Assembly: GCF_016458305.1 (NCBI RefSeq) | Contig: NZ_JAEMHL010000005.1 | Span: forward strand, 124,001-188,000 | DNA length: 64,000 bases | Source of the DNA: Geomonas anaerohicana | GTDB lineage: Bacteria > Desulfobacterota > Desulfuromonadia > Geobacterales > Geobacteraceae | Direction: 5' to 3' | Part shown: positions 6,844 to 16,026 of the stretch, piece by piece | How the letters are laid out: every line of letters starts with the position of its first letter | Position numbering within the stretch: position 1 is the first letter of the stretch | The notes under the pieces: model-generated | Seen by the model: the letters and a program-made list of their open reading frames with translations, nothing else | Told to the model about the DNA's origin: nothing | The model's database searches: none | Program-made: the position numbers and the translations under genes

Positions 6844-8250
6844 ATGCATATTCTAGTCGTCGATGATGAGTCTGTTATCAGGGAAGGCCTGGCACGTATT
6901 CTCGAAGGAGATTCCTTCACCGTAGATGCCGCCAAGAATGGGCACGCTGCCATAGAGCTTTTGCAGCAGAAACAGTTCGACCTGATCATCACCGATCTGA
7001 AGATGCCGGGCATGAGCGGGTTCGAGGTGTTGAACGCCGTCAAGATACTGCAACCGGACACTCCGGTGATCATGATCACCGGCTTCGCCACCGTGGAGAC
7101 CGCCGTCGAGGCTATGAAGAACGGCACGGTCGACTACATCGTCAAGCCCTTCACTCCGGAGCAGATCCTGGAGAAGGTGCATCTGGCGCTGGAACAAAAG
7201 AAGAGCACGGTGGAAGATATCGTGGTGAAGAAGGAGATCGACTGCCACCACGGCTTCGACGAGTTCGTCGGGGAAAGCCGGGAGATGCAGAAGGTCTACC
7301 GCCGCATCATCCAGGTCGCCGCCACCGACAGCACCGTCCTGATCACCGGCGAGAGCGGCACCGGCAAGGAGGTTGCCGCCCGCGCCATCCACAAGCACAG
7401 CTCCAGGCGCGACCAGCCCTTCGTCGCCGTCGATTGCACCGCCCTCGCTGAAAACCTCCTGGAAAGCGAACTTTTCGGTCACGTCAAAGGCTCCTTCACC
7501 GGCGCCATGCAGACCAAGATGGGCCTGTTGATGGTCGCCGACGGGGGGACACTCTTTCTCGACGAGGTCTCCAACATCAGCCTCTCCACCCAGGCGAAAC
7601 TCCTGCGCGTGCTGCAGGAGCGCCAGGTCACCCCGATCGGCGGCACCCAACCCGTTTCCTTCAATATCCACCTCGTCGCTGCCACCAATCGCAGCCTGAA
7701 GGCCATGGTGGCCGAGGGGAAATTCCGGGAAGACCTCTTTTTCCGCCTCAACATCATCCCCCTGGAACTCCCCCCTCTGCGCGAGCGCAAAGGGGACATC
7801 CCGCTGTTGATACGTCACTTCATGAACAAGTTCGTCGAGGAGGTCGGCAAGGACGTGCGGGGGATCTCTCCGGACGCGATGCACTTCCTGGAGAACTACT
7901 CCTACCCCGGCAACGTCCGTGAACTCGTGAACACCATCGAACGGGCCGTGGTCCTGTGCGAGGGGGACGTGATCCAGAAGGAAAACCTGGAATTGGGCGA
8001 AGCGGCCGAGGTCTGCAGCACCGGGTTCGACGGCTTCGTCCCGACCAACGCCGAGGCCCTCAAGGAGATGAAACGTCACATCCGCGACCGCTCGGTCGAG
8101 AATGTCGAGAAAGCGTTCGTGATCCAGGCCTTGAAGCGCAACAACTGGAACATCTCCCGTGCCGCCGAGGAAACCGGAATGCTGCGCCCCAACTTCCAGA
8201 CCATGCTGAAGCGCCTGGGCATCTCCGTTAAGGATTACTTCGGCCGGTAG
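6844..8250 (+). CDS. Sigma-54-dependent response regulator (NtrC family), BccR candidate
   Basis: 468 residues in the standard three-domain layout. Receiver 1-118 with VVDD, phosphoacceptor Asp51 (ITDLKMPG) and the conserved lysine (VKPF). AAA+ domain about 140-380 with Walker A GESGTGKE, a sigma-54 contact loop reading GSFTGA instead of the usual GAFTGA, and LFLDEV as Walker B. C-terminal Fis-type helix-turn-helix about 425-462. It would activate one class of the nearby sigma-54 promoters when phosphorylated. In Geobacter sulfurreducens a sigma-54 regulator called BccR controls cbcBA; which of the two regulators here corresponds to it cannot be decided from sequence alone. Confidence 0.92.
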   Translation: MHILVVDDESVIREGLARILEGDSFTVDAAKNGHAAIELLQQKQFDLIITDLKMPGMSGFEVLNAVKILQPDTPVIMITGFATVETAVEAMKNGTVDYIVKPFTPEQILEKVHLALEQKKSTVEDIVVKKEIDCHHGFDEFVGESREMQKVYRRIIQVAATDSTVLITGESGTGKEVAARAIHKHSSRRDQPFVAVDCTALAENLLESELFGHVKGSFTGAMQTKMGLLMVADGGTLFLDEVSNISLSTQAKLLRVLQERQVTPIGGTQPVSFNIHLVAATNRSLKAMVAEGKFREDLFFRLNIIPLELPPLRERKGDIPLLIRHFMNKFVEEVGKDVRGISPDAMHFLENYSYPGNVRELVNTIERAVVLCEGDVIQKENLELGEAAEVCSTGFDGFVPTNAEALKEMKRHIRDRSVENVEKAFVIQALKRNNWNISRAAEETGMLRPNFQTMLKRLGISVKDYFGR

Positions 8251-8456
8251 GATACTCCTGCCGGTCTTCCCCCTCGCACGCCCCTTCCCTCCTGATGCTG
8301 CCACCGCGGCCGACACTGTCTCTGTGCCGTAACATCATCTCTTTTTCCTCACGGTTTCTCTCTTTAATTGTGCTCCGACAGATGGCGAGCTTTTTCCAAT
8401 GTGTTAAACTCAATGCGTGTTTCTCTTAAGGCCGTCAACGGCAGGGGAGAGCGTGC

Positions 8457-10769
8457 ATGAAACAGATCAACAGTGAAAGAAAGTTGACCCCCCTCAATAT
8501 CTCGATCGTCTATGCCGTCGTCGGTGTCCTCTGGGGCGCCGCTTCCTGTTTGTTCCCGGCCGTGCTGGCGCACAAAAACTCCATGTATCTCTCCGTGGAA
8601 ACCCTGAACCATGCCTTCTTCATACTTGCCACGGCTGCGCTGCTCTACCTCCTGATCAGCCGCAGCGAAGGGGACGTGGTGCGCGGCCGGGAGTCGCTGT
8701 TCAGGGTCAACCGCGCCTTGAAGACCTTCAGCGGCTGTAACCAGGCCCTGGTGCGGGCCACGGAAGAACTGCAACTGATGAAGGACGTCTGCCGCACCAT
8801 CGTCGAGACCGGTGGCTACAGGCTGGCCTGGGTTGGGATGGCGGAGCATGACGACTGGAAAACGGTGCGCCCCGTGGCGCAGTGGGGAGACCGCGGCGGC
8901 TACCTTACCAAGCTGGACATGAGTTGGGCCGACATCGACCGCGGCCGCGGGCCCACTGGCACCGCCATCAGGACCGGCACCACGCGCATCGTCCAGAACA
9001 TCCGCTACGATGCCAGCTGGGCCCTGTGGCGGGAGGAGGCGCTAAAGCACGGCTTCGCCGCGTCCATATCGCTGCCGCTGGTAAACGAGGGGCACCCTCT
9101 GGGGGCATTGGTGATCTTCGCCGGTGAGAAGCGCGCCTTCGGCAAGCAGGAGGTCAAGCTCCTGGAGCAGCTGGCGGACGATCTCTCCTTCGGCATTGCC
9201 ACGCTGCGCATGAACGTCGAGCGTAAGAAGGCGGAACAGGAAATCATGCTGCTCGCCTCGGTGATCGAGCAGTCCAAAGAAGGCCTCATCCTCTTCGACA
9301 GCGACGGCACCATACAGTACGTGAACCCTGCCATCGAAACCATCACCGGGCACGACGCCCAGTGCGTGGTCGGGCGCAACGTCGCTGTCCTGGGCGATGG
9401 CGACGGCGGTGTCGAGCTGTATCGATCCGTGTGGGACGACCTGACCAAGGGGGAGCGACGCAGTGGGGGGCACTTCATCCAGAAGGGCAAAGAAGGGGAG
9501 TGCTACGAGATCGACATTACCTTCTGGTCCATCTCCGATACCGACGGCGAGGTTAAGAACCACGCCGCCCTGGTGCGCGACGTGACCCACGAACTGCAGC
9601 TGGAGCGGCAATTGCGCCAGGCCCAGAGGATGGAAGCCATCGCGACCCTGGCCGGAGGCATCGCCCACGACTTCAACAACAACCTGGCGTCCATCATCAC
9701 CTGTACCGAGATGGCGCGCGACGACGTGCCGCCGGAAAGTCCCCTGCGCGAGCTTTTGGACGTGGTGCTCAAATCGAGCTACCGGGGGCGCAAACTGGTG
9801 AAGCAGATCCTCACCTTCTGCTGCAAGGGTGAGCAGGAGCGGCAGCCGGTCCAGGTCGAGTCCATCATGAACGAGTGCCTGAACCTGATGCGCCCCTCGA
9901 TACCTTCCTCGATAACGGTCCACGCGCACCTGGAACCGGATCTGGGCATGATCATGGCCGACCCGACCCAGATCCACCAGATCATCATGAACCTCGTGAC
10001 CAACGCGAGCCATGCCATGAGACTCAAGGGCGGGCCGCTCGAACTCGCGCTGGAAAACGTGGCCCTCGACGCCGATTCCCTCGGCACCCCTGATCTCCCT
10101 CCCGGCCCCTATCTGAAGCTGACCGTGAAAGACTCGGGCCACGGCATGGATCAAAAGACCATGGAACAGATCTTCGATCCCTTCTTCACTACCAAGGGGC
10201 ACAACGAGGGGACCGGGCTCGGCCTTTCCGTGGTGCATGGCATCGTCAGGAACCACGGCGGGGGGATCACGGTGAGCAGCAGGCCCGGACTGGGAGCGAC
10301 TTTCGAGGTGTTCCTGCCGCGCATCGCCACGGTGCAGAAGGACGCCCTGCTGCAACCTGAAGCAGCCTCTATGATGGGAACCGGCCGGATCCTCTTCGTC
10401 GATGACGAGGAAGACGTCGTGTTTGCCGGCAAGAAGATGCTGGAGCGGCTTGGCTACCAGGTGGTCACCGGCCGTGACGGCATGGAGGCGCTGGAAATAT
10501 TCCGTGCCGACCCGGGAGCCGTCGACCTGGTCATCACTGACCAGACCATGCCCCGCATGACCGGGATCGAGCTGTCACGTGAGCTCTCTGCGGTCCGCTC
10601 CGATCTGCCGGTCATTCTCTGCACCGGCCTGGGGTCGGGCGTGGACCGCACCGCACAGCGGGAGGAGGCGGAGCAGGCAGGGGTCCGGGAAGTAGCTTTC
10701 AAGCCGCTGGACCGCGAGGAAATGACGGCGATGATACGCCGGGTACTAAGCCCGGCCGGGGAGGCATGA
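8457..10769 (+). CDS. Membrane hybrid sensor histidine kinase (GAF-PAS-HisKA-HATPase-receiver)
   Basis: 770 residues. Two membrane helices close together near the N-terminus (about 13-38 and 50-66) leave almost no periplasmic domain. Then a GAF domain (about 95-250), a PAS domain (about 262-370), HisKA with phospho-histidine motif IAHDFNNN, HATPase with the N-box, DSGHGM and GTGLGL motifs, and a C-terminal receiver (FVDDEED, phosphoacceptor in VITDQTMP, lysine in FKP). The gene is 207 bp after one sigma-54 regulator and ends overlapping the start region of the other, so it is the probable kinase for one or both. The signal may be cytoplasmic, through GAF or PAS. CDS start has only a modest ribosome site. 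Confidence 0.9.
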   Translation: MKQINSERKLTPLNISIVYAVVGVLWGAASCLFPAVLAHKNSMYLSVETLNHAFFILATAALLYLLISRSEGDVVRGRESLFRVNRALKTFSGCNQALVRATEELQLMKDVCRTIVETGGYRLAWVGMAEHDDWKTVRPVAQWGDRGGYLTKLDMSWADIDRGRGPTGTAIRTGTTRIVQNIRYDASWALWREEALKHGFAASISLPLVNEGHPLGALVIFAGEKRAFGKQEVKLLEQLADDLSFGIATLRMNVERKKAEQEIMLLASVIEQSKEGLILFDSDGTIQYVNPAIETITGHDAQCVVGRNVAVLGDGDGGVELYRSVWDDLTKGERRSGGHFIQKGKEGECYEIDITFWSISDTDGEVKNHAALVRDVTHELQLERQLRQAQRMEAIATLAGGIAHDFNNNLASIITCTEMARDDVPPESPLRELLDVVLKSSYRGRKLVKQILTFCCKGEQERQPVQVESIMNECLNLMRPSIPSSITVHAHLEPDLGMIMADPTQIHQIIMNLVTNASHAMRLKGGPLELALENVALDADSLGTPDLPPGPYLKLTVKDSGHGMDQKTMEQIFDPFFTTKGHNEGTGLGLSVVHGIVRNHGGGITVSSRPGLGATFEVFLPRIATVQKDALLQPEAASMMGTGRILFVDDEEDVVFAGKKMLERLGYQVVTGRDGMEALEIFRADPGAVDLVITDQTMPRMTGIELSRELSAVRSDLPVILCTGLGSGVDRTAQREEAEQAGVREVAFKPLDREEMTAMIRRVLSPAGEA

Positions 10770-10774
10770 CGGGC

Positions 10775-12187
10775 ATGGCGAAGATCCTGATCATCGACGA
10801 CGAGGAAACCGTCTGCCAGTCCATGTCCCTGGTGGGCAAGCGCGCCGGGCACGAGACGAGCTGCGCGAGGACGCTGGCCGCCGGTTGCCAACTCGCGTCG
10901 GAAGGGGACTTCGACCTGGTGTTCCTCGATGTGCGCTTGCCCGATGGCAACGGCCTGGAGATGCTGCCGCGCCTGGCGCAGGCTCCGTCCAAGCCGGAGA
11001 TCGTCATCATGACCGGATACGGCGACCCGGCCGGCGCGGAGCTGGCCATCAACAGCGGCGCGTGGGACTACATCGAAAAAGGATCCTCGGTCAAGGACAT
11101 CACCCTTTCCCTGGTGCGGGCCCTGGAGTACCGCAAGCAGAAGCTCTCCCTGTCCGGTCGGCAGGAGGTGGTCGCCTTGAAGCGGGAGAATATCATCGGC
11201 AATAGTCCCGCCCTGACCGCCTGCCTCGACGCCGTGGCGCGTGCGGCGGTAAGCGATGCCGGCGTTCTCATCCTGGGGGAGACCGGGTCGGGTAAAGAGC
11301 TCTTCGCGCGGGCGGTACACCAGAACAGCAAGCGTAGCGACAGGCCTTTCATTGTGGTTGATTGCGCCAGTCTCCCGGAGACGCTGGTGGAGAGCCTGCT
11401 GTTCGGACACGAGAAGGGTGCCTTCACCGGCGCCGAGAAGGCGCGTGACGGGCTGATCAGCCAAGCCCACGGCGGGACCCTGTTCCTGGACGAGGTGGGC
11501 GAGCTGCCCTTCGCCACGCAAAAAGCTTTCCTCCGGGTCCTGCAGGAGCGGCGCTACCGTCCGGTGGGAGGACAGCGTGAACTGGAGAGCGATTTCCGGC
11601 TGGTGGCGGCGACCAACCGCAACCTAAACCAGATGGTGGAGGCGGGGACCTTCCGCAGCGACCTCCTCTTCAGGTTGAGCACCTTCGTCATCGAACTCCC
11701 CCCGCTGCGGGAGCGTAGCGAGGACATCAAGGAACTGGCCCGCTATTACATGGACAAGTTCTGCGAGAACAACGGCCTCTCCCCCAAGGGGAGCTGCCCC
11801 GAATTCATGGAGACCCTGCAGGCCTACAGCTGGCCCGGCAACGTACGCGAGTTCATCAACACAATAGAGCGCACCGTGCTGACCGCCCGGGAGCAACCGG
11901 TCCTCTTTGCCCAGCACCTGCCCACCCAGATCCGGGTACAGGTGACCCAAAGCGCGGTGAACCACCACGAGATCGCGGCCGCGCCCCCGCAACTGTCGCC
12001 GCCCAGCCAACTCCCCAAGCTCAACGACTTCCGTGACAACGTCTATACCCAGGCCGAAAAGCAGTACCTCTGCGACCTGATGGCGCTGGCCCAAAACGAC
12101 ATCGCCACCGCCTGCAACCTCTCCGGACTTTCCCAGTCCCGCCTGTACGCCCTCCTGAAGATCCACGACCTGCACCGCTCGACCTAG
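10775..12187 (+). CDS. Second sigma-54-dependent response regulator (NtrC family)
   Basis: 470 residues from the ATG at 10775, ten bases after GGGGAGG; an ATG at 10766 overlapping the kinase stop is possible. Receiver with IIDDEE and phosphoacceptor in VFLDVRLPDG, AAA+ domain with GETGSGKE, canonical GAFTGA and LFLDEV, and a C-terminal Fis-type helix-turn-helix (about 430-465). It differs from the regulator at 6844 throughout the DNA-binding end, so the two should read different sites. Its position just upstream of the right-arm promoter with its own dyad class makes it the likely activator of that arm. Confidence 0.92.
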   Translation: MAKILIIDDEETVCQSMSLVGKRAGHETSCARTLAAGCQLASEGDFDLVFLDVRLPDGNGLEMLPRLAQAPSKPEIVIMTGYGDPAGAELAINSGAWDYIEKGSSVKDITLSLVRALEYRKQKLSLSGRQEVVALKRENIIGNSPALTACLDAVARAAVSDAGVLILGETGSGKELFARAVHQNSKRSDRPFIVVDCASLPETLVESLLFGHEKGAFTGAEKARDGLISQAHGGTLFLDEVGELPFATQKAFLRVLQERRYRPVGGQRELESDFRLVAATNRNLNQMVEAGTFRSDLLFRLSTFVIELPPLRERSEDIKELARYYMDKFCENNGLSPKGSCPEFMETLQAYSWPGNVREFINTIERTVLTAREQPVLFAQHLPTQIRVQVTQSAVNHHEIAAAPPQLSPPSQLPKLNDFRDNVYTQAEKQYLCDLMALAQNDIATACNLSGLSQSRLYALLKIHDLHRST

Positions 12188-12221
12188 CCGCCGCAGCTCC
12201 TTTCTGTTGCCCCCCGTTTCT

Positions 12222-12257
12222 TTCCTGTCCCGCAAGAACGTTCCTGCGCGGCAGGAA
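12222..12257. promoter_or_regulatory. Tandem activator-site dyads TTCCTG-N5-CAGGAA (right arm)
   Basis: Two dyads: TTCCTG-N5-CAAGAA at 12222-12238 and a perfect TTCCTG-N5-CAGGAA at 12241-12257. Centres are 19 bp apart, about two helical turns on one face of the DNA, and roughly 215-235 bp upstream of the sigma-54 start. Confidence 0.65.
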
Positions 12258-12436
12258 ACGGATTCGATTACCCGTGTGCCGGCTTTCCTGTGGCAAATGC
12301 CTGCAATCACACATCTATTTCTGCGTTGTTCGCTGTCGGACCTCTCCGGCCGGTCGTCTCCCTACAATTCCCTTTTTAGAGCTCGTTGACTTGTAAGTTG
12401 CTGTCTTCGCACGGCTTTGTGGCTTGGTGCGCGTTT

Positions 12437-12452
12437 CGGCACCGGGGTTGCT
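12437..12452 (+). promoter_or_regulatory. Sigma-54 promoter of the right arm
   Basis: Reads CGGCACCGGGGTTGCT, with GG and GC 12 bp apart and a consensus TTGCT -12 element. Transcription would start near 12463, about 37 nt ahead of the first gene. The 312-bp gap 12188-12499 otherwise holds only the activator dyads. Confidence 0.88.
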
Positions 12453-12499
12453 AAGTATGGGTAACCCTTCGGGGAATAATGCGGAAAAAGGAGAGGGCC

Positions 12500-12769
12500 A
12501 TGACAAAGGAAACGAAAGAATCATTGTCCGGGAAAGTGACAAGTTGGTCGATCATCGGGGTGGTCGTGGCCGGGACGCTGCTCATCTCCGGCATAGCCGA
12601 CATCTCCGAGGGGAGCGGGCTGATGGCGAAGATATTCCTTCTCTTCATCGGCGCCATCATCGTCGTGCAGGTCATCCCTGGCGTCATGCTTTTCGGCGCG
12701 ATGCTCAAAGGGATTTATGGTCTGTTTGGCAAGAAGGTAAAGGTTCCTCTGGAACAGGACAAGAAGTAG
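12500..12769 (+). CDS. Small two-helix membrane protein (SMP family), first gene of the right operon
   Basis: 89 residues from the ATG at 12500, which follows AAAAAGGAGAGGGCC; an earlier in-frame ATG at 12479 has no ribosome site. Two membrane helices (about 18-38 and 45-68) with IVVQVIPGVMLF and LKGIYG after the second, as in the left-arm members. The ends are rich in lysine and glutamate. First gene after the right-arm sigma-54 promoter. Function unknown. Confidence 0.82.
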   Translation: MTKETKESLSGKVTSWSIIGVVVAGTLLISGIADISEGSGLMAKIFLLFIGAIIVVQVIPGVMLFGAMLKGIYGLFGKKVKVPLEQDKK

Positions 12770-12793
12770 CTGTCGCGAGACGCGAGGTGGCTT

Positions 12794-13510
12794 ATGGACG
12801 AACGGGGAATCATCATAGCGGACCGCGACGCGGAATTTCGCAAGCAGGTAGCGGAATACTTCCGCAAGGCGGGTTACGAGGTTGAGACCACTGATTCAAC
12901 AGTCCACGTACTCTGCAGCATCCTGCAGAAGAAGACACCGGTGTTGTTGTTGGGAAGTGACTTTGACCAGAAGGTTTCGTCGTCGGATCTGATTCACCTG
13001 TTGAAGAAATGCAACCGCCACCTGAACGTCATCATGGTCTCCGACGATCTGCCGCTGAACCAGGCGAGGCAAGTACGCAGGGCAGGGATCTTCTACCAGG
13101 CCATGAAGCCGGGGGAAGCCGGTGACACCGAGGAACTCGGGCAGGCTGTCGAGTGCGCCTTCAAAACCTATCGCGCCAATCGGCAGCAGGAACGCATGGA
13201 GGCCGCGATGAGGCGCCGTGCACATCGACATGAATCGGTGCAGCAGCAAAGCGCCAGCATCCCGATGCGGTTCTCGTGGCTGATTGCCCTTGCGGTCCTG
13301 GTCTTCGGGACGAGCTTCCTCGCCGTCTCGGCGGCTCAGAGCGTAGATCGTGGCGGCAGCCTCGGGATGTGGCTCTTCCTCGGGTTCAGCGCCCTGTTGC
13401 TGGTGGCGCAGTTCGTCCCGATCTTCCGGATCAAGTTGCCGCACCGCATCATGGCGCAGCACGCTGCCAAAGAGCAGGCTGCCTCATCGGACCAAAAAAC
13501 ATCTCACTAA
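12794..13510 (+). CDS. Fusion of a receiver-like domain to a small membrane protein
   Basis: 238 residues. Residues 1-130 are a receiver-like domain paralogous to the protein at 5538-5924, again with glycine in place of the phosphoacceptor aspartate (VLLLGSDFD) and the lysine kept (AMKP). A basic, glutamine-rich linker (about 131-160) leads into two membrane helices whose sequence, including LFLGFSALLLVAQFVP, corresponds to the separate small protein at 5205-5453. The two parts are separate genes in the left operon and one protein here, so they probably work together, holding a non-phosphorylatable receiver at the inner face of the membrane. Role unknown. Confidence 0.85.
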   Translation: MDERGIIIADRDAEFRKQVAEYFRKAGYEVETTDSTVHVLCSILQKKTPVLLLGSDFDQKVSSSDLIHLLKKCNRHLNVIMVSDDLPLNQARQVRRAGIFYQAMKPGEAGDTEELGQAVECAFKTYRANRQQERMEAAMRRRAHRHESVQQQSASIPMRFSWLIALAVLVFGTSFLAVSAAQSVDRGGSLGMWLFLGFSALLLVAQFVPIFRIKLPHRIMAQHAAKEQAASSDQKTSH

Positions 13511-13537
13511 GGACGCGCTCCTTGAAAGGAGGGATAC

Positions 13538-14626
13538 GTGAAACCAGCCGACCTACAAAAGATGAGTTTGCTTGCCAAGCTGGCGTTCTGTGCCTGGGCC
13601 CTGGCCGGGCTCATCGCGCAAGCGAGCGCCTGGGGGTTCTCCTACGGGGATCAGACCGGCAACAACCAAGCCTGCCTATCCTGTCATGGTAAGACAGGCG
13701 ACGTGCCCAAGGGGAGTTTCATCGACCCGCAGCGCTTCACCCAGACCGCCCATGCCAACCTCGGGTGTGAAGCCTGCCACGCGACCGTCCCCGCCAACCA
13801 TCCCGACGGCGCCAAGGTCCCCAAGGCCGACTGCCGCGAATGCCACTCCGGCATCAGCGAGGAGTACGCCAAGGGGCTGCATGCCGCCAAGACCGCCTGC
13901 AACGGCTGCCATAACCCGCACCTGGTACAGAACCCCAAGGATGTGTCCGGGCAGGAGATCAACATGATCTGCTCCAACTGCCACAACTCTTTGGAGATGA
14001 CGGCGAAACACGGCGAGTGGCTGCCGCAGTCGGAACTGCACCTGCGCATGCTGCCGTGCATCACCTGTCATACCGGCGCCAAGGACTACTACATCAGCAT
14101 GTACATCGTGAAGAGCAAGGGGGATAGCCGGTTCGGCAAACAGGAAGTGGCCGAGTACGCCGATCTCAAAGCCATCGCCGGTAGCCGCCCCATCGTGTCC
14201 CTCATCGACACCAACCGGGACAACTACGTTTCTCTCGAAGAACTGCGGGTCTTCAACCGCACCCAGAAGGCGCTCCATCTGTACGGGATGATGACCCCGT
14301 CCACGGTATCGCACAAGTTCGAGATCCTGGACAGCCGGCGCAACTGCAGCTTCTGCCACACCTCCGGCTCCGGACTCATGCAGACCAGTTTCATCGCCGT
14401 GCCCGAAGCAGACGGCACCTTCCTGAGAGTTCCGGTGGAAAAGGGTGCGGTCCTCGATGCCCTCTACGCCGCTCCGGACTTTTACATGATGGGATCGACC
14501 AAGAACGCGAAACTGAACCAGATCGGGCTTGCCATCATCTGCTGCGGGCTCATCATGCCGGTGGGACACGGGTTCGTCCGGTTCCTGACCCGTAAAAATA
14601 GGAAACAAAAGGAGCATCAGTCATGA
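13538..14626 (+). CDS. cbcA: Heptaheme c-type cytochrome of the quinol-oxidase complex, CbcA-like
   Basis: 362 residues with a signal or anchor helix at the N-terminus and a C-terminal membrane helix (about 325-348). Seven CXXCH sites: CLSCH, CEACH, CRECH, CNGCH, CSNCH, CITCH and CSFCH, the number I recall for Geobacter CbcA. Between the sixth and seventh sites is an EF-hand-like loop (DTNRDNYVSLEE) that could bind calcium. The ribosome site AAAGGAGGGATAC precedes the start, and the end overlaps the b-type cytochrome gene by 4 bp. It would accept electrons from the b-type subunit at the periplasmic face. The gene name rests on heme count and gene pairing. Confidence 0.85.
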   Translation: MKPADLQKMSLLAKLAFCAWALAGLIAQASAWGFSYGDQTGNNQACLSCHGKTGDVPKGSFIDPQRFTQTAHANLGCEACHATVPANHPDGAKVPKADCRECHSGISEEYAKGLHAAKTACNGCHNPHLVQNPKDVSGQEINMICSNCHNSLEMTAKHGEWLPQSELHLRMLPCITCHTGAKDYYISMYIVKSKGDSRFGKQEVAEYADLKAIAGSRPIVSLIDTNRDNYVSLEELRVFNRTQKALHLYGMMTPSTVSHKFEILDSRRNCSFCHTSGSGLMQTSFIAVPEADGTFLRVPVEKGAVLDALYAAPDFYMMGSTKNAKLNQIGLAIICCGLIMPVGHGFVRFLTRKNRKQKEHQS

Positions 14627-15345
14627 GCGAGAAAACGAGGATCTACTTACAGCCCTGGCCCATACGCATCTGGCACTGGATCAACGCCTCGGGCATCATC
14701 ATCCTGATCCTGTCCGGCGCCCAGATCCGCTTTCCTGAGACGCTGAGCATCTTCACCAGCTACAAGAGCGCCATCGAGGTGCATAACACAGCCGGGATCA
14801 TCGTTTCCATCTCCTTCTCGTTCTGGTTCTTCTACTACAAGATGGTGAAGAACACGCTGGACAAGCTGTACATCCCGGACGAGGAGGACATCAAGCACGG
14901 CCTGGTACGCCAACTCCTGTATTACTGCTTCTGGTACTTCCTGGGGCGGCCGAGCCCGTATCATGCCACGCCGGATCACAAGTTCAACCCCATGCAGAAA
15001 TCGGCCTACCTGGCGGTCATGTTCGTGCTCATGCCGCTGGTCGGACTGACCGGGATACTGCTGCTGAACGTGACCCCACTGCGCGTGCTGGTACTGATGT
15101 GGGGCGGTATCAAGTTCATCGTCGCGCTCCATTTCCTGCTGGCCTGCTCGCTGCTTGCTTTCCTCTGCACGCACGTCTACCTGGCGACTTTGGGGGACTA
15201 CATCAAGCCGATGCTGATCGGGTGGGAGGAAGTGGAAGAACACGAGGAAGCCGAGGTGCCCCCGGAAGTAGCTATTCCTGGCTACCGCCCGGTACGGCAC
15301 TATCCGGAGTATGAGCAGGCGCTTCTGGAGCAGCGTCACAGCTGA
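14623..15345 (+). CDS. cbcB: Membrane b-type cytochrome of the quinol-oxidase complex, CbcB-like
   Basis: 240 residues with four main membrane helices and a cytoplasmic tail. It fits the cytochrome b561/HupC-type family: a PWPIRIWHWINA start to helix 1, histidines in helix 2 (EVHN) and in the last two helices (ALHFLL and CTHVYL) as candidate ligands for two hemes b. Such subunits oxidise menaquinol and pass electrons to a cytochrome c. It is translationally coupled to the heptaheme cytochrome. In Geobacter the CbcBA pair supports respiration to very low-potential acceptors near the thermodynamic limit; the assignment here is by family and context. Confidence 0.85.
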   Translation: MSEKTRIYLQPWPIRIWHWINASGIIILILSGAQIRFPETLSIFTSYKSAIEVHNTAGIIVSISFSFWFFYYKMVKNTLDKLYIPDEEDIKHGLVRQLLYYCFWYFLGRPSPYHATPDHKFNPMQKSAYLAVMFVLMPLVGLTGILLLNVTPLRVLVLMWGGIKFIVALHFLLACSLLAFLCTHVYLATLGDYIKPMLIGWEEVEEHEEAEVPPEVAIPGYRPVRHYPEYEQALLEQRHS

Positions 15346-15383
15346 TGGGACAGGGTTGCTAATTCCGGGAAAGGAGAACGGCC

Positions 15384-15929
15384 ATGTCAGGACATCATCT
15401 TATCGAGCATTTGAAGGCGAAACCGATACGGGAAACGACCCAGGTCGCGACGGGAAGCGAACTTTCCTGGAGCCGTGAGCAGGTTGCCAAGAGCGTCGAG
15501 CAGTTGCATGTCCTTTCCCGCCGCGGGTTGTGGGGGCTGTTGCTCTTCCTGGCCCTGAGCGCCGCGGCCCTCGCCCTCAGCCAGCTAAACGTTTCGTCGG
15601 GTGCCCAGGCGGAACTGGAAGGGATCTTTGGTCCGCTGCCGTCGATCGACGTGCTCAACCTTGTCCTGGGCGTCTCGTGGCTGTCCGCGCTGGTGCTGAT
15701 CGTGGGGCGCAGGGGAGGCGATGGCAGGCCGGGGTACAGCTGGCACAACGTCGGACTTCCGGCTGTTTTCTACCCGCTCTATGCCTTCTGTGACACGACC
15801 GGCACCTACTTTCCGGTAGTGTTCCTTGCCGGCCTCGTTCTGCTGCTTTTGGAACACGGCTTCGTGGTTTACTACACCGCCAAGGCGATCAGGGAGGAAA
15901 CGGCCCGCCTGGAACGTCTGCACGATTGA
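15384..15929 (+). CDS. Four-helix membrane protein of the right respiratory arm
   Basis: 181 residues: a soluble N-terminal 45 residues, four membrane helices, and a charged tail. It is a paralogue of the protein at 421-981, sharing RRGLW before helix 1, HNVG at helix 3 and a similar end. The start follows AAAGGAGAACGGCC. Last gene of the right operon before a strong terminator. No catalytic motif is visible. Confidence 0.85.
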   Translation: MSGHHLIEHLKAKPIRETTQVATGSELSWSREQVAKSVEQLHVLSRRGLWGLLLFLALSAAALALSQLNVSSGAQAELEGIFGPLPSIDVLNLVLGVSWLSALVLIVGRRGGDGRPGYSWHNVGLPAVFYPLYAFCDTTGTYFPVVFLAGLVLLLLEHGFVVYYTAKAIREETARLERLHD

Positions 15930-15960
15930 GCTTTCTGTGCAGGAACGGCCCTCCATGCAC

Positions 15961-15996
15961 AACCGGCCACTCGATTTCGAGTGGCCGGTTTTTTTG
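15961..15996 (+). terminator. Rho-independent terminator of the right arm
   Basis: A 13-bp perfect stem (AACCGGCCACTCG with CGAGTGGCCGGTT), 4-base loop, then a T run. It separates the operon from the convergent dodecaheme cytochrome gene and may serve both. Confidence 0.92.
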
Positions 15997-16026
15997 TTTC
16001 CTGTTTTCAGAGGAGCCTGCGCCCTG

